From: an uncultured Eubacteriales bacterium | Lineage (GTDB): Bacteria; Bacillota; Clostridia; Oscillospirales; Acutalibacteraceae | Direction of reading: 5' to 3' | NCBI GenBank assembly: GCA_934476085.1 | Contig: CAKSNE010000021.1 | Span: 1-15,339, forward strand | Length of the DNA stretch: 15,339 nt | Part shown: positions 6,674 through 15,078 of the stretch, piece by piece | How positions within the stretch are numbered: position 1 is the stretch's first letter | Layout: each line of letters starts with the position of its first letter | Position numbers and translations under genes: made by a program | Notes under the pieces: generated by a model | The model's input: only the letters and a program-made list of their open reading frames with translations | Databases searched by the model: none | What the model was told of the DNA's origin: nothing

Positions 6674-9610
6674 TTATTTTGTTTTTATTGTTTTAACAGG
6701 TGACCATTTAGAATATATTGTTCTTCCGTTTACTACTTTATAAGTGCAAATTCTAACAAAGTATTTCTTTTTAGCTTTAAGTTTTTTTATTGTACTTTTT
6801 GTTGATTTTGCTTTTTTTATAGTAACGGTTTTTATATTCTTTTTAAACTTTTTATCTGTTGCAACTTGAATTTGATAGCCTTTGATACCATTAATTTTCT
6901 TCCAAGTAACTTTAATAAGTTTTTTACCTTTGATTAATCTTTTTATTTTAGTAGCGTTAGGCAAAGTTATTTTTGTGATTGGTTGAGTTATTATGAGTTG
7001 GGTTGAACGTGATTCAGTTGGTTTTATACTTGGTTTAATGGTTGAAACTGATACCGGTTTAGTAGTGGTTGAAGTAGGAGTAGTATTAGTTGGATTTTTA
7101 GTTGTTACAGAGCCGGTTGTTGTGGTTGTTGTAATAACTGGCTTTGTTGAAGTGGTGGTAGTGGTTGTTGTGGTTGTAGTAGTCGTTGTGGTAGTGGTAG
7201 GCTCGGTAACGAAAATGTGCTTTGTTGGTGTAATTGATACGCTTATATTGTAGTATCTTTTATTATCACAAACAGAACTATCGTGGTAGCCGAAAACTAC
7301 AACATTATAAGTATTATTCTCTGAATAAAAACTGTTTGTTACTTCTTTACCTCTTAAATAAACTTTGCAATCAGTTATAATTTTGCAGTTGTTATTATGA
7401 GTTTTTGTAGAAATATTAAAGTCGTAATTTGCGGTTTCGTTCGGTTTAAAAGAATAAATAACACAAAATTCACCGTTTGAATCGAAATTATTTATTGTGT
7501 TTTCTTCGTTAGTAGTTAAATCGCCAAGCGAATTTGCATTAACTTTTGATAATTTTACTTTAACCGAAAGATTTGAAAAATCTGTATTAGAACAACTATC
7601 ATTATGCTTTGCACTTAAAATTACCACATAGGTCATACCGCCCATAAGTCTGACAGGTGCATTTTCATCAACATTATCATAATACCCCGCCAAACTTGTT
7701 GAAATTGCGATTGAGCAATTATTGTTATGAGTAAGTGTTGAATTTGAAAAAGCATAAAATCCGGATGTTTCAGGTTCAAATTTATAATATGCTTTGTATT
7801 TTCCGTTAGAATTGAATGTTGCAGAATATTCTTTTTCAACTTCAAAATTATCAAGGTCGTTTTTGTCTACCATTTCAATAGGTACATTTGCAGAAGTGTC
7901 TTCAATTGCAATATATGCATAGTTTGTGCCGGCATACCATATATTTGTGGATTGGTTGTCGGAAAAATAAACATTATGTGAAGAATACTTTTTGTCAGCG
8001 GTAGATAAAAAAGTTTGCTTTGCATTGTCATATTTGAAATTGCAGACTTTGCCATCTTCAAATGTAACATCAATATTATCAACATAATCTGAAATATCGT
8101 AAGTATATCTGTTATTTATTTTTTCAAAACCTTCAACAAGTTTAGGCAAGTTGCTTTTTAAATTTGCCTTTATGGAACTTATATTAACAAGTTTTTTTAT
8201 TGAAAGTTTTATTTGACCGTTGTTATCACCGTGGTAGTCAAAATGAAATTCAATAGGGTAGGAGATTCCGCCTTTTAGATTAATGTCTTTTAATAAATAT
8301 TCTTGACAGTTGTTAGTTGCAGGATAACTGTTTTTTGCTGTATAAGGTTTGCCATCTATAATAGCCGTTATATCATTAATTATACTGCTGTTTGAATTAT
8401 CAACAATTATAGATAAAGTGTATGTGTCGGTTTTGCTTGGAGTAAACACATATTTTCTTTTAAATAGGGTATTTGCATAGTAATCAATATTTTTTTCTGT
8501 GTAAATCTCAAGCCTTTCAAGTTCATCGGAACTTTTAAGAACAACAGGTATTTCCATTCTATTAAAGTCGCCGAAGTTTACTTTAAAGTAGTTCGTTCCC
8601 ACTTTCCAATGTGTTGTTTTTTGAGTGTCTGTATATTCAGGATAAAGACCGGTGTATCTGCTGTACGGCTCTTTTTCGTCATACGCGTCAGCGTCTGCCA
8701 TAACTTCTGTTTTAATTTCGTCATAAAAATCTACTGTAATAGATTTTAAATAATTTTTGTGAGAATAATAGTATTTTTTATAACTGTTTCCGTCTTCGTC
8801 TGTTTCAGTAAAGCAATTTGAATTTTCATATAAATTTTCAGGATTTTTAACCAAATTAAATTTTACTGCATCGGTATTAAAGTTATCTAATTTAATAAAT
8901 TTAACTTTTGAGTTTGCGGTTTTAACATCAGCAGTGGTCAGATTTGATTTATATGAGTATATATTAAAAACATAATAATCGCTTGTGTTGGTAATAGATG
9001 AAGGAGCAAATGCTGTATTGATTTTAATATCTTTACGCCTTAAGTAATCTTCCACACCATCTATCGGAGTAAATTCGAATATTCTGTATCTTGCATTAAG
9101 AATAGGTGTGCCATTTTCATCTTTTGGTATGTTACTGCAAAATTTATAATTACCATAATAACTAGAAGATGGCAAAACAAATGATTTGTCATATTCTCCG
9201 TTAAAGTCAATTTCTGTACCGTCTGTTATTAAATCAACAGTTCGCCTGACAATTACGCAAGAAGAATTAGGTTTATATGTAAAGTGGATTATCAATTCTT
9301 CGCCTTTTTTCATATTAAAATAATATATTGTTGTGTTATCAGTCGTTCTGTAATCTGTGGTATTAGGCTCTTTTGAAGTGTCGTTTATATTAACTTGTCC
9401 GCTTGCGGTTTTTCTGGAAATAGAATAAATTCCGTCTTTTTCAGCGAAAAAATGGTAGCCCTCATCATATTCGTAATTTTCTGATACTATTTCAATCTCA
9501 TAGTCGAGAGGCATATCAAATAAAGATTCTTCCGAAGCAAATGCACCGAATGTCACTGAAGAAAATACTAAAATGACAATTGATAATACAAAACAGAGTA
9601 CCTTTTTCAT
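6674..9610 (-). CDS. Large secreted multi-domain beta protein with Thr-rich linker and C-terminal fibronectin III domain
   Basis: The 978-residue product has a signal peptide ending near Ala25 (FGAFA-SEE). Beta-sandwich segments resembling pre-peptidase C-terminal-like domains (Y-F-x-P...Y-x-F pattern) occur at about 55-125, 385-475, 600-690 and 710-795. They alternate with Ig-like modules carrying W-x-(V/A)-G-T-N-Y (about 285-375 and 480-595). The last two sandwiches share the motif THNNNC. A linker at 804-870 is almost pure threonine at first (about 17 in a row). Residues 885-978 form a lysine-rich fibronectin type III domain (KGYQIQVATDKKFKK, YFVRICTYK) common at the ends of clostridial exported proteins. 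There is no LPxTG signal or membrane tail, so it is probably released or held non-covalently, perhaps by the basic C-terminus. AGAGG precedes the start. No catalytic motif is seen; an adhesin or binding role is inference. Confidence 0.88.
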   Translation of the reverse strand: MKKVLCFVLSIVILVFSSVTFGAFASEESLFDMPLDYEIEIVSENYEYDEGYHFFAEKDGIYSISRKTASGQVNINDTSKEPNTTDYRTTDNTTIYYFNMKKGEELIIHFTYKPNSSCVIVRRTVDLITDGTEIDFNGEYDKSFVLPSSSYYGNYKFCSNIPKDENGTPILNARYRIFEFTPIDGVEDYLRRKDIKINTAFAPSSITNTSDYYVFNIYSYKSNLTTADVKTANSKVKFIKLDNFNTDAVKFNLVKNPENLYENSNCFTETDEDGNSYKKYYYSHKNYLKSITVDFYDEIKTEVMADADAYDEKEPYSRYTGLYPEYTDTQKTTHWKVGTNYFKVNFGDFNRMEIPVVLKSSDELERLEIYTEKNIDYYANTLFKRKYVFTPSKTDTYTLSIIVDNSNSSIINDITAIIDGKPYTAKNSYPATNNCQEYLLKDINLKGGISYPIEFHFDYHGDNNGQIKLSIKKLVNISSIKANLKSNLPKLVEGFEKINNRYTYDISDYVDNIDVTFEDGKVCNFKYDNAKQTFLSTADKKYSSHNVYFSDNQSTNIWYAGTNYAYIAIEDTSANVPIEMVDKNDLDNFEVEKEYSATFNSNGKYKAYYKFEPETSGFYAFSNSTLTHNNNCSIAISTSLAGYYDNVDENAPVRLMGGMTYVVILSAKHNDSCSNTDFSNLSVKVKLSKVNANSLGDLTTNEENTINNFDSNGEFCVIYSFKPNETANYDFNISTKTHNNNCKIITDCKVYLRGKEVTNSFYSENNTYNVVVFGYHDSSVCDNKRYYNISVSITPTKHIFVTEPTTTTTTTTTTTTTTTTSTKPVITTTTTTGSVTTKNPTNTTPTSTTTKPVSVSTIKPSIKPTESRSTQLIITQPITKITLPNATKIKRLIKGKKLIKVTWKKINGIKGYQIQVATDKKFKKNIKTVTIKKAKSTKSTIKKLKAKKKYFVRICTYKVVNGRTIYSKWSPVKTIKTK

Positions 9611-9640
9611 AACTTCAACCTCTTTAAAAAGTATTTAATT

Positions 9641-9672
9641 ATTATACTATCATAAAGGCTTTGTTTTTTCAA
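9641..9672 (-). promoter_or_regulatory. Probable promoter of the 978-residue protein gene
   Basis: On the minus strand a perfect -10 TATAAT (9646-9641) lies about 30 bases before the start codon. The best -35, TTGAAA (9672-9667), is 20 bases away, longer than ideal, so the -35 assignment is uncertain. Confidence 0.45.
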
Positions 9673-9704
9673 TAATAAAGGGATAAATTCCATACTGACA
9701 GTCA

Positions 9705-9733
9705 TTGCTTTTTATAATTCTTTATGTTAAGAT
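9705..9733 (+). promoter_or_regulatory. Candidate promoter of the lipoprotein pair
   Basis: TTGCTT (9705-9710) and TAAGAT (9728-9733) are 17 bases apart on the plus strand, divergent from the promoter of the 978-residue protein. A TATAAT at 9713-9718 lacks a well-spaced -35. AAGGAG follows at 9743-9748. Confidence 0.4.
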
Positions 9734-9755
9734 GTTATTATAAAGGAGTGTAAAT

Positions 9756-10661
9756 ATGAGAAAGAAAATAATAGCTTTAATTTTAGTTGTTTTCAGTTTT
9801 ACTTTTGCCTTGTTATTTAATTCTTGTGGTTATTCTAAAAATAGCAATAATCAAAGCAATTTAGATTACTATTCTATTAACTACAATGATGATTATTATT
9901 TTGTTAAAGGCAATAATGTGATTGTAAAAGATAATGACGAGAATGAAAAAACTTTGTTTAAAGAAAATGAAAGTCTTTTATTAATCGGCATTGAAAATAA
10001 TACTTTGTATTACGAAACCAGCAACAATAAAACTAATGCTTTTAACATCAAAAAATATGAACTTGAAAACAAAAAGAAAACTGTTTTAATTGATTCTTCA
10101 AAGTATAAAAAATTTAAGAATGAGTATTTGCATAATGTCGAGCTTAAAAATAATAAACTTTTTCTTCAAGTGAGTTATGCTTTTTTCGTTTTTGATATTA
10201 AAAATGCAAAATTAGATAAATATGCTGACGATGTCAGAAAATTTCAAGTCAAAGATAATAATTTATATTTTATTGACGGAAGTTTTAATTTTTATAAATT
10301 AAATTTAAAAGACAAAAACAAAAAACTTGTTTTAAAAGCAGATGATGAAACAAAATATTCTAATTTTTTAGTTATCAATGACAATATTTACCTATATTCT
10401 TCAAATTCAAAAAAACTATATTTAAAAAATAAAGATAAATTAACTTGTGTTGATACAGAGAATATTGATTCTTCATCATTAATTAACTACAATAATGAAT
10501 TGTATTTCATTGCTGAAAATACATTGTTTAAATTAGATAAATCTAATAACAAACAAAAAATAACCGAGTGTGAAAATTATAGCACAGGATTAGAAATTAT
10601 AAATGATAAAATATATTATATTAATTTAAACGATAAATTAGTTTATCAAAATCTTGATTAA
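9756..10661 (+). CDS. Lipoprotein with a seven-repeat beta-propeller-like domain (DUF5050-like)
   Basis: The 301-residue product starts with a lipoprotein-type signal, MRKK, a hydrophobic stretch and FNSC with Cys24 as the likely lipid site; phenylalanine and asparagine make the lipobox slightly atypical. The mature part contains seven short repeats of the form (N/D)-(N/D)-x-(I/L)-Y-(F/Y), 20-40 residues of turn and strands, then a Lys/Asp-rich strand. They begin near residues 45, 81, 132, 167, 208, 246 and 283. Seven such repeats are what a seven-bladed propeller needs, and the pattern resembles DUF5050-type propellers of clostridial surface proteins. The gene is translated from AAGGAG and followed 20 bases later by a second lipoprotein gene on the same strand, so both probably share a transcript. 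It has no catalytic residues; a ligand or partner-binding role is inference. Confidence 0.85.
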   Translation: MRKKIIALILVVFSFTFALLFNSCGYSKNSNNQSNLDYYSINYNDDYYFVKGNNVIVKDNDENEKTLFKENESLLLIGIENNTLYYETSNNKTNAFNIKKYELENKKKTVLIDSSKYKKFKNEYLHNVELKNNKLFLQVSYAFFVFDIKNAKLDKYADDVRKFQVKDNNLYFIDGSFNFYKLNLKDKNKKLVLKADDETKYSNFLVINDNIYLYSSNSKKLYLKNKDKLTCVDTENIDSSSLINYNNELYFIAENTLFKLDKSNNKQKITECENYSTGLEIINDKIYYINLNDKLVYQNLD

Positions 10662-10681
10662 GTAATTTCAAAGGTGTAAAT

Positions 10682-11218
10682 ATGAGAAAACTTATATTTG
10701 TTTTAGCAATTTTATTAGTTTTTAGCGGTTGCTCTTCAGCCAACAAAACCGAAAACAAAATCACAACCACCACAACAGTAGCAGAACGGAAAATCAAACT
10801 TAATTCAGGAGATTTTTTATTGTGTTTTTATAATGGTCAAAATCCTACCGCTAAAGTATTTAAGATTAATAGCGACAGAACTGTTACCGCTTATGAAAAA
10901 ACCAACAACTATTATGAAGATATGCTGCTTAAAAAGTTTTGGGAAAATGATATAACACCCAAAAAAACATTTAAACTGACTAAAAAAGAATATAATAAAT
11001 TAAAGAATAATATAAATAAAGTTTTTATAAAAGAATATGAATATAGCTATGCTCAAGACGGAAATAATGTGATAATAGTTACAAACACTAATGAAGATGA
11101 AATTATAGCAATATGCAATAAAAAAGAAGTAAAATTACTTAATAACGAAATATCAAAAATATCTTATAACATTTATTCTGTTTTAAATAAATATTACAAT
11201 GTTGATCCATATAATTAA
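10682..11218 (+). CDS. Lipoprotein of unknown function, second gene of the pair
   Basis: The 178-residue product begins MRKLIF with a clear lipobox, FSGC, placing the lipidated cysteine at residue 17. A short polar linker with a threonine run (KITTTTTVAE) separates the anchor from a compact lysine-rich domain. The first half (about 40-85) looks like a beta hairpin fold (FLLCFYNGQNP, AKVFKINSDRTVTAYEK); the second half contains LTKKEYNKLKNNINKVF, likely a helix, then strands and a final amphipathic helix. No family is recognised. AAGGTG precedes the start at 10671-10676. The 20-base gap to the propeller lipoprotein suggests co-transcription and possibly a shared complex on the outer face of the membrane. 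A strong hairpin follows the stop codon. Confidence 0.83.
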   Translation: MRKLIFVLAILLVFSGCSSANKTENKITTTTTVAERKIKLNSGDFLLCFYNGQNPTAKVFKINSDRTVTAYEKTNNYYEDMLLKKFWENDITPKKTFKLTKKEYNKLKNNINKVFIKEYEYSYAQDGNNVIIVTNTNEDEIIAICNKKEVKLLNNEISKISYNIYSVLNKYYNVDPYN

Positions 11219-11228
11219 CTAAAAACAA

Positions 11229-11263
11229 AAAAGAGTTTTGGATTTTTCCAAAGCTCTTTTTTT
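11229..11263 (+). terminator. Bidirectional terminator between lipoprotein pair and VWA gene
   Basis: AAAAGAGTTTTGGA (from 11229) pairs with TCCAAAGCTCTTTT (to 11260), one mismatch, short T-rich loop, then further T residues. The complementary strand also ends in a T run, so it can stop both convergent transcripts. Confidence 0.8.
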
Positions 11264-11322
11264 AAATGTAAAAGTTTAATTAAAATTCAAAATGATTGTC
11301 CGATTTTTACGGATTTGTTCAA

Positions 11323-13941
11323 TCAATTATTCTTTATTTTTTTACCAATGATGATTGATATTGCGAATGATGCGAAAGCAATAAATATCAATACTAACGG
11401 GATAGTTGTGTTATCACCCGTTTTTGGACTTGATGTCTTATCAATATCTGTATTGTCGATATTATTATCGTCGGTAGTATTGCTATCATCATCGTCATCA
11501 ATATCTGAATCAACATCAGTTGTTGTATCAGTAGTAGCACCTATAGTTGTTTCAGTTGTGGTAACACCACTTGTAACAATTGGTTTTGTTGTAGATGTTG
11601 TACTAACAGTAGCACTGTGAGTTGAAGATGTATTTACACTTGGTGTAGTAGAACCGGTACTTGAGGTTGTGCTGGTTGAACTGGTGCTGGAAGTAGTACT
11701 GGTTGATGAAGTAGTGCTGGTTGAACTGGTGCTGGAAGTTGTAGTAGTTGTTGTAGAAGAAGGAGTTGTACTTGTAGTTGTAGTAGTTGTTGTAGAAGAA
11801 GGGGTTGTACTTGTAGTTGTTGTAGAAGAAGTTGTGCTTGTAGTGGTTGTTGTAGTTGTTGTAGGAATTGGAGTTGCTTTAATAGGATTTAGCAACTCAT
11901 TTGTGTTACAGGTAGGTTTTTCTCCCATACATTCTTCTAAATCAAATAAAGCAGAATTTTTTATTTTAAGACTTTCATCATCAGTTGTTATTTTAACCGT
12001 AAACTCTGAAATGCTATTACTTGAATTAGCTTCGATTTGATTTATTTTAAAATCAGTATAATTATTGTTTTCAGAAACAGTACCGCCACTTTGATATTCA
12101 GTATTATCAGGCACATTACCGCGAACAATAATATCTGTCAAAGTAAGCGGACCGTTATTATTAACCTTAATTGTGTATGTAATTTGTTCGCCTTTTAAAA
12201 CACTTTGACCATCAATTGCAGGATCTTCATTAGTCATTTTGTTGCTTGTAATATTCGCCGTAATTATATTAGTTTTTACATTGATTTTTGGCGAAGGTAT
12301 TGAAATTTTTGTTTCAGTAGTTGATACTTGAAGATTGTCTCCGTTGATTGAAGTTTTATTAAATCTTAACTCGCAATTTTCATTTGTATTATAAGTGAAA
12401 TCGCCAACAGTTGAACTATTTATTTTTTCTGATTTTAATTTTGAATAAAAACTAATCCTTGAAACTAAACTCGGATCAAGCGATCCTGTGTAAGTAATAG
12501 TTTTATTTTCAGCTGAATAAACAACATTTTCAGGCAAATCAGAAATCGAAGTATACTTTTCGCCAAACACAGTTATTGGGTGATTTTCATCACAAATAAG
12601 ATCAAAATTATTACCTAATGTATCTGTTAAAGTAATTGGTGGATGACCATTAATATTTGCTAAAATACTTTTAGTGTAATTCCAAACATCGTTTGTAGTA
12701 ACAGCACTATATGCCTGAGAATTTGAGCTGATAGATTTTAAAGTTTCCAAAGCAGATTCTGAAACTTGAAAACCGATACAATCAATAGTAACTCCCATAT
12801 TATTTTTCAAAACATTTGCCGCATCTTTAGCTTTTGTTTTAGCTTGATTAGTACCGCCAGGCAAAGTTGGGTCGCCATCAGTTATGAATATAATTCTCTT
12901 TCTTTGAGTTGAAGAAGCAAACTCTGATTTAACTTGATTTAGCGGTTCATAATAGTTTGTATCTCCATAGCCGTAGCAATATGATAAAGCGTTTTCTATT
13001 TCAGATAAATCTTTTGTAAAAGCAAGCTTGGTTTTAATATTTTTTGCAAAAGTATAGATTGCAACACGGTTATTAGCATTTGTATTAATTAAATTTTTAG
13101 CAAGCTCCAAAGCACTTTGTTTTTCAACCATCATACGGTCAATACAACCGTCAGAATTGCCAACGGGTGAATAACCATCAGCATTTTGGTCCATAGTACT
13201 TGGGATTGTTTCCATTACAGGTTTATCTATTTTAACATAATTATTATTGACTTTTTTATAATGATTTTCTTCCGGATTCCAAGTAACAAGTGCATCAACA
13301 GTCATTTTAGAAACAGTCAATCCATACTTATTTGCACATTGCTCTAACCAAGAACTGTCACTGAAATAATCTTTCCAAGCTCTGCTATCTCCTTTAACAG
13401 AAATAGGGTTAATGTAAGTGTCTTGTGTTGCACCAAATGTGCCTTCAGGAACAAAGTAGTAATGTTCATCATTTAAACAAGGGCATTTGTATTTTGAACT
13501 AGTTGCATCTTTTTCAATTGACGAATCGGTTGAATACATATTCATACTCGCTGAATCATCAAGTATGAGTGCAAGATCAACAGGTTTTTCAACAGGATTG
13601 TCAGCAAGATCAAGATCGGTTTTAATTATACCGTTTTCAGCATCATTAGTTGATTCAAAATATGCGTTTTTAGTGGCTTTTGATTCGCCTTTGGCAATTG
13701 TGCCGAGTTCTGATATAATATCGGCATGACTTTTTCCTTCGCCAATATTTTGGGTGTTAGCTTCACTATCTAACATGGTTATTTCTGAAACATTAATACT
13801 AGTTGCATCTTTTTTATACGCGCGAACAGAAGTTGCTTCATTCAAGGTTGATTCAGCACTTACAGGAATTGCAGCAAAAACTACCGAAAGAGCAAGCATT
13901 AATGCCCCGAAAATTGAGAATGCGTTCTTTAATTTTTTCAT
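11323..13941 (-). CDS. Sortase-anchored von Willebrand factor A surface protein with Ser/Thr stalk
   Basis: The 872-residue product has a signal peptide cleaved after VSA (Ala29). A VWA domain starts near 120 with the metal-site motif ILDDSAS (D128, S130, S132), a probable MIDAS threonine at T328 (YGDTNYYEPL) and FITDGDP with D355. Between the first motif and the next helix (about 270) lies an insertion of roughly 130 residues with four cysteines (C153, C155, C202, C266). Residues about 555-665 form a DUF11-like repeat (YTIKVNNNGPLTLTDIIV, PDNTEY). Residues 690-808 are a Thr/Ser stalk with DNA-level tandem repeats, then an Asp-rich patch (809-835). The end is a sorting signal: SPKTG at 838-842, hydrophobic helix 847-865, tail KKIKNN. 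SPKTG is of the (S/P)PxTG type known for Clostridioides difficile sortase B. It is wall-anchored, probably an adhesin; the ligand is unknown. AAGGAG precedes the start. Confidence 0.92.
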   Translation of the reverse strand: MKKLKNAFSIFGALMLALSVVFAAIPVSAESTLNEATSVRAYKKDATSINVSEITMLDSEANTQNIGEGKSHADIISELGTIAKGESKATKNAYFESTNDAENGIIKTDLDLADNPVEKPVDLALILDDSASMNMYSTDSSIEKDATSSKYKCPCLNDEHYYFVPEGTFGATQDTYINPISVKGDSRAWKDYFSDSSWLEQCANKYGLTVSKMTVDALVTWNPEENHYKKVNNNYVKIDKPVMETIPSTMDQNADGYSPVGNSDGCIDRMMVEKQSALELAKNLINTNANNRVAIYTFAKNIKTKLAFTKDLSEIENALSYCYGYGDTNYYEPLNQVKSEFASSTQRKRIIFITDGDPTLPGGTNQAKTKAKDAANVLKNNMGVTIDCIGFQVSESALETLKSISSNSQAYSAVTTNDVWNYTKSILANINGHPPITLTDTLGNNFDLICDENHPITVFGEKYTSISDLPENVVYSAENKTITYTGSLDPSLVSRISFYSKLKSEKINSSTVGDFTYNTNENCELRFNKTSINGDNLQVSTTETKISIPSPKINVKTNIITANITSNKMTNEDPAIDGQSVLKGEQITYTIKVNNNGPLTLTDIIVRGNVPDNTEYQSGGTVSENNNYTDFKINQIEANSSNSISEFTVKITTDDESLKIKNSALFDLEECMGEKPTCNTNELLNPIKATPIPTTTTTTTTSTTSSTTTTSTTPSSTTTTTTTSTTPSSTTTTTTSSTSSTSTTSSTSTTSSTSSTSTTSSTGSTTPSVNTSSTHSATVSTTSTTKPIVTSGVTTTETTIGATTDTTTDVDSDIDDDDDSNTTDDNNIDNTDIDKTSSPKTGDNTTIPLVLIFIAFASFAISIIIGKKIKNN
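11669..11842 (-). repeat. Tandem repeats encoding the Ser/Thr stalk
   Basis: Two head-to-tail 39-bp units (11738-11776 and 11777-11815) differ at a single base and encode the 13-residue pattern STTPSSTTTTTTT. A shortened copy follows at 11816-11842. To the left a 26-bp segment (11669-11694) recurs exactly at 11714-11739, a 45-bp period that encodes Ser/Thr pairs. All units are multiples of three, so gain or loss of a unit would keep the frame and change stalk length. Confidence 0.85.
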
Positions 13942-13950
13942 GATGTAATT

Positions 13951-13970
13951 CTCCTTTTAAAAATTATACC
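13951..13970 (-). promoter_or_regulatory. Candidate extended -10 promoter and RBS of the VWA gene
   Basis: On the minus strand TGGTATAAT (an extended -10, TATAAT at 13968-13963) stands seven bases before the AAGGAG ribosome binding site (13956-13951). No good -35 is found. If transcription starts there the leader would be only about 15 bases, so a promoter further upstream is also possible. Confidence 0.35.
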
Positions 13971-14084
13971 ATTTCATACGCATTTTCTCATATACATCTT
14001 AAAATACAAATTTATTATATAATCGACAATAACAAAATTCAAGAAATTTTTTTGTGATTCATTGATTTTGTTTATTTTAGTGAA

Positions 14085-14112
14085 AAAATTCATAATACAT
14101 AGTATGAATTTT
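14085..14112. repeat. 10-bp perfect inverted repeat between VWA and regulator genes
   Basis: AAAATTCATA (14085-14094) and TATGAATTTT (14103-14112) are exact inverse copies with an eight-base spacer. On the minus strand the second arm is followed by T residues, so it may be a backup terminator for the regulator gene; an operator for the VWA gene is the alternative. Confidence 0.4.
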
Positions 14113-14121
14113 AGGAGTTTT

Positions 14122-14178
14122 ATAAAAAATGCTACTCATAATGAGCTACGCCGTATTGTGCAGTTCATTATGAATAGC
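14122..14178 (-). terminator. Terminator of the AraC-family regulator gene
   Basis: A 17-base arm at 14131-14147 (GCTACTCATAATGAGCT) pairs with 14162-14178 with only two imperfect pairs. On the minus strand the hairpin is followed by six T (14129-14124). It begins nine bases after the regulator's stop codon. Confidence 0.75.
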
Positions 14179-14186
14179 GTTTTGTT

Positions 14187-15035
14187 TTATTTTTGTTTTT
14201 TAATATATTCAAGTTCTTCTGTTGGTGGGGTTTTGTATTTTTTTAAATAAGCTCTATAAAAAGTTGAATATGTACTAAATCCATTTTGTTTTGCAATTTC
14301 GCTTAAAGGCATATTTCTCCACAAATTGTTTTTAACGCCTGTTATTCTAAGCTCAGTCAGATATTCATTTAAGGTGCTGCCAGTAAAGTCTTTTAAAATT
14401 TTATAAATTTGTGATTTTGAGAGAAAAAATTCATCCATTAAGCTTTGACAAGTGATTTTTTCATGGTAATGGTGATTTATATAGTCTAAAATAATAGCAC
14501 CGATACTGTCACTTGAATTATTAAGCTTTATAGAACTTGAATAAATATACATATCAATTTCGGAAATTATCGAATTGATTTTTGAAATATAATGTTCTCT
14601 GGCCATATTTCTTTCTAAACAATGATTTATATCTTCAAACAACATTTTAATAAGATTAAACCGACGGTCGTCTTTTGATAAATCAAAAACAGGAATTTGT
14701 TTATAAACAGTTTTAGAAAATGGCATTAAAAAATTTTTATCTTCCAACGATTTAGGAAAAATACTTGGGTGAAGAGTTATAAATATCATTTTAGTAGGAT
14801 TATTTTTACTGTATGACAGGTTATACTGAGTGTTTAAATCAATAAAAACAAGACTATCCTTTTTTAAAATAACATTTTTATATCCAAGAATACAGTTGAT
14901 TTCACCGCTGTATATGTATCCTATTGCATATGTGCCCGGATTATATTTGTTGTTAAATATATTCTCGGTATTTTCGCCGTTTTCTCTGTAATGGATATTT
15001 AAATCGGGCTTGTAATAACCTCTTCTGGGGTTCAT
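14187..15035 (-). CDS. AraC/XylS-family transcriptional regulator
   Basis: The 282-residue protein is a standard two-domain AraC-type activator. Residues about 1-110 form a cupin-like sensing domain (GTYAIGYIYSGEI, then LKKDSLVFIDLNTQYNLSYS, the beta pattern of this half). A helical connector spans about 120-175. Residues 177-276 carry the double helix-turn-helix: the first around 195-214 (CQSLMDEFFLSKSQIYKILK), the second around 243-264 (LSEIAKQNGFSTYSTFYRAY) followed by the family's conserved KYKTPP. It is a cytoplasmic DNA-binding protein; the inducer is unknown, but such domains often sense sugars or host-derived metabolites. AAGGTGAT (15049-15042) precedes the start. It is divergent from an exported-protein gene with promoters only some 20-30 bases apart, so that gene is the likeliest target; the VWA gene downstream on the same strand is another candidate but is separated by terminators. 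Confidence 0.93.
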   Translation of the reverse strand: MNPRRGYYKPDLNIHYRENGENTENIFNNKYNPGTYAIGYIYSGEINCILGYKNVILKKDSLVFIDLNTQYNLSYSKNNPTKMIFITLHPSIFPKSLEDKNFLMPFSKTVYKQIPVFDLSKDDRRFNLIKMLFEDINHCLERNMAREHYISKINSIISEIDMYIYSSSIKLNNSSDSIGAIILDYINHHYHEKITCQSLMDEFFLSKSQIYKILKDFTGSTLNEYLTELRITGVKNNLWRNMPLSEIAKQNGFSTYSTFYRAYLKKYKTPPTEELEYIKKQK

Positions 15036-15078
15036 ATTTTCATCACCTTATTGATTCGTTTGTGTTTTTTATGGAAAT

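Noticed and set aside
6993..7253. Plus-strand valine-rich open frame
   Set aside because: It is the antisense reading of the threonine tract of the 978-residue protein; threonine codons read backwards give valine runs.
7633..8085. Minus-strand open frames at 7633-7854 and 7867-8085
   Set aside because: They overlap the 978-residue frame in another phase on the same strand and have low-complexity products without starts supported by a ribosome binding site.
11669..11842. CRISPR-like repeat array
   Set aside because: The repeats are contiguous without unique spacers and encode the Ser/Thr stalk in frame.
11669..12040. Plus-strand valine/glutamate-rich open frame
   Set aside because: It is the antisense of the Ser/Thr stalk repeats of the VWA protein, without a start signal of its own.
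14062..14250. Plus-strand 62-codon open frame
   Set aside because: It runs through the regulator's terminator hairpin and into the end of its coding region on the opposite strand, and lacks a ribosome binding site.
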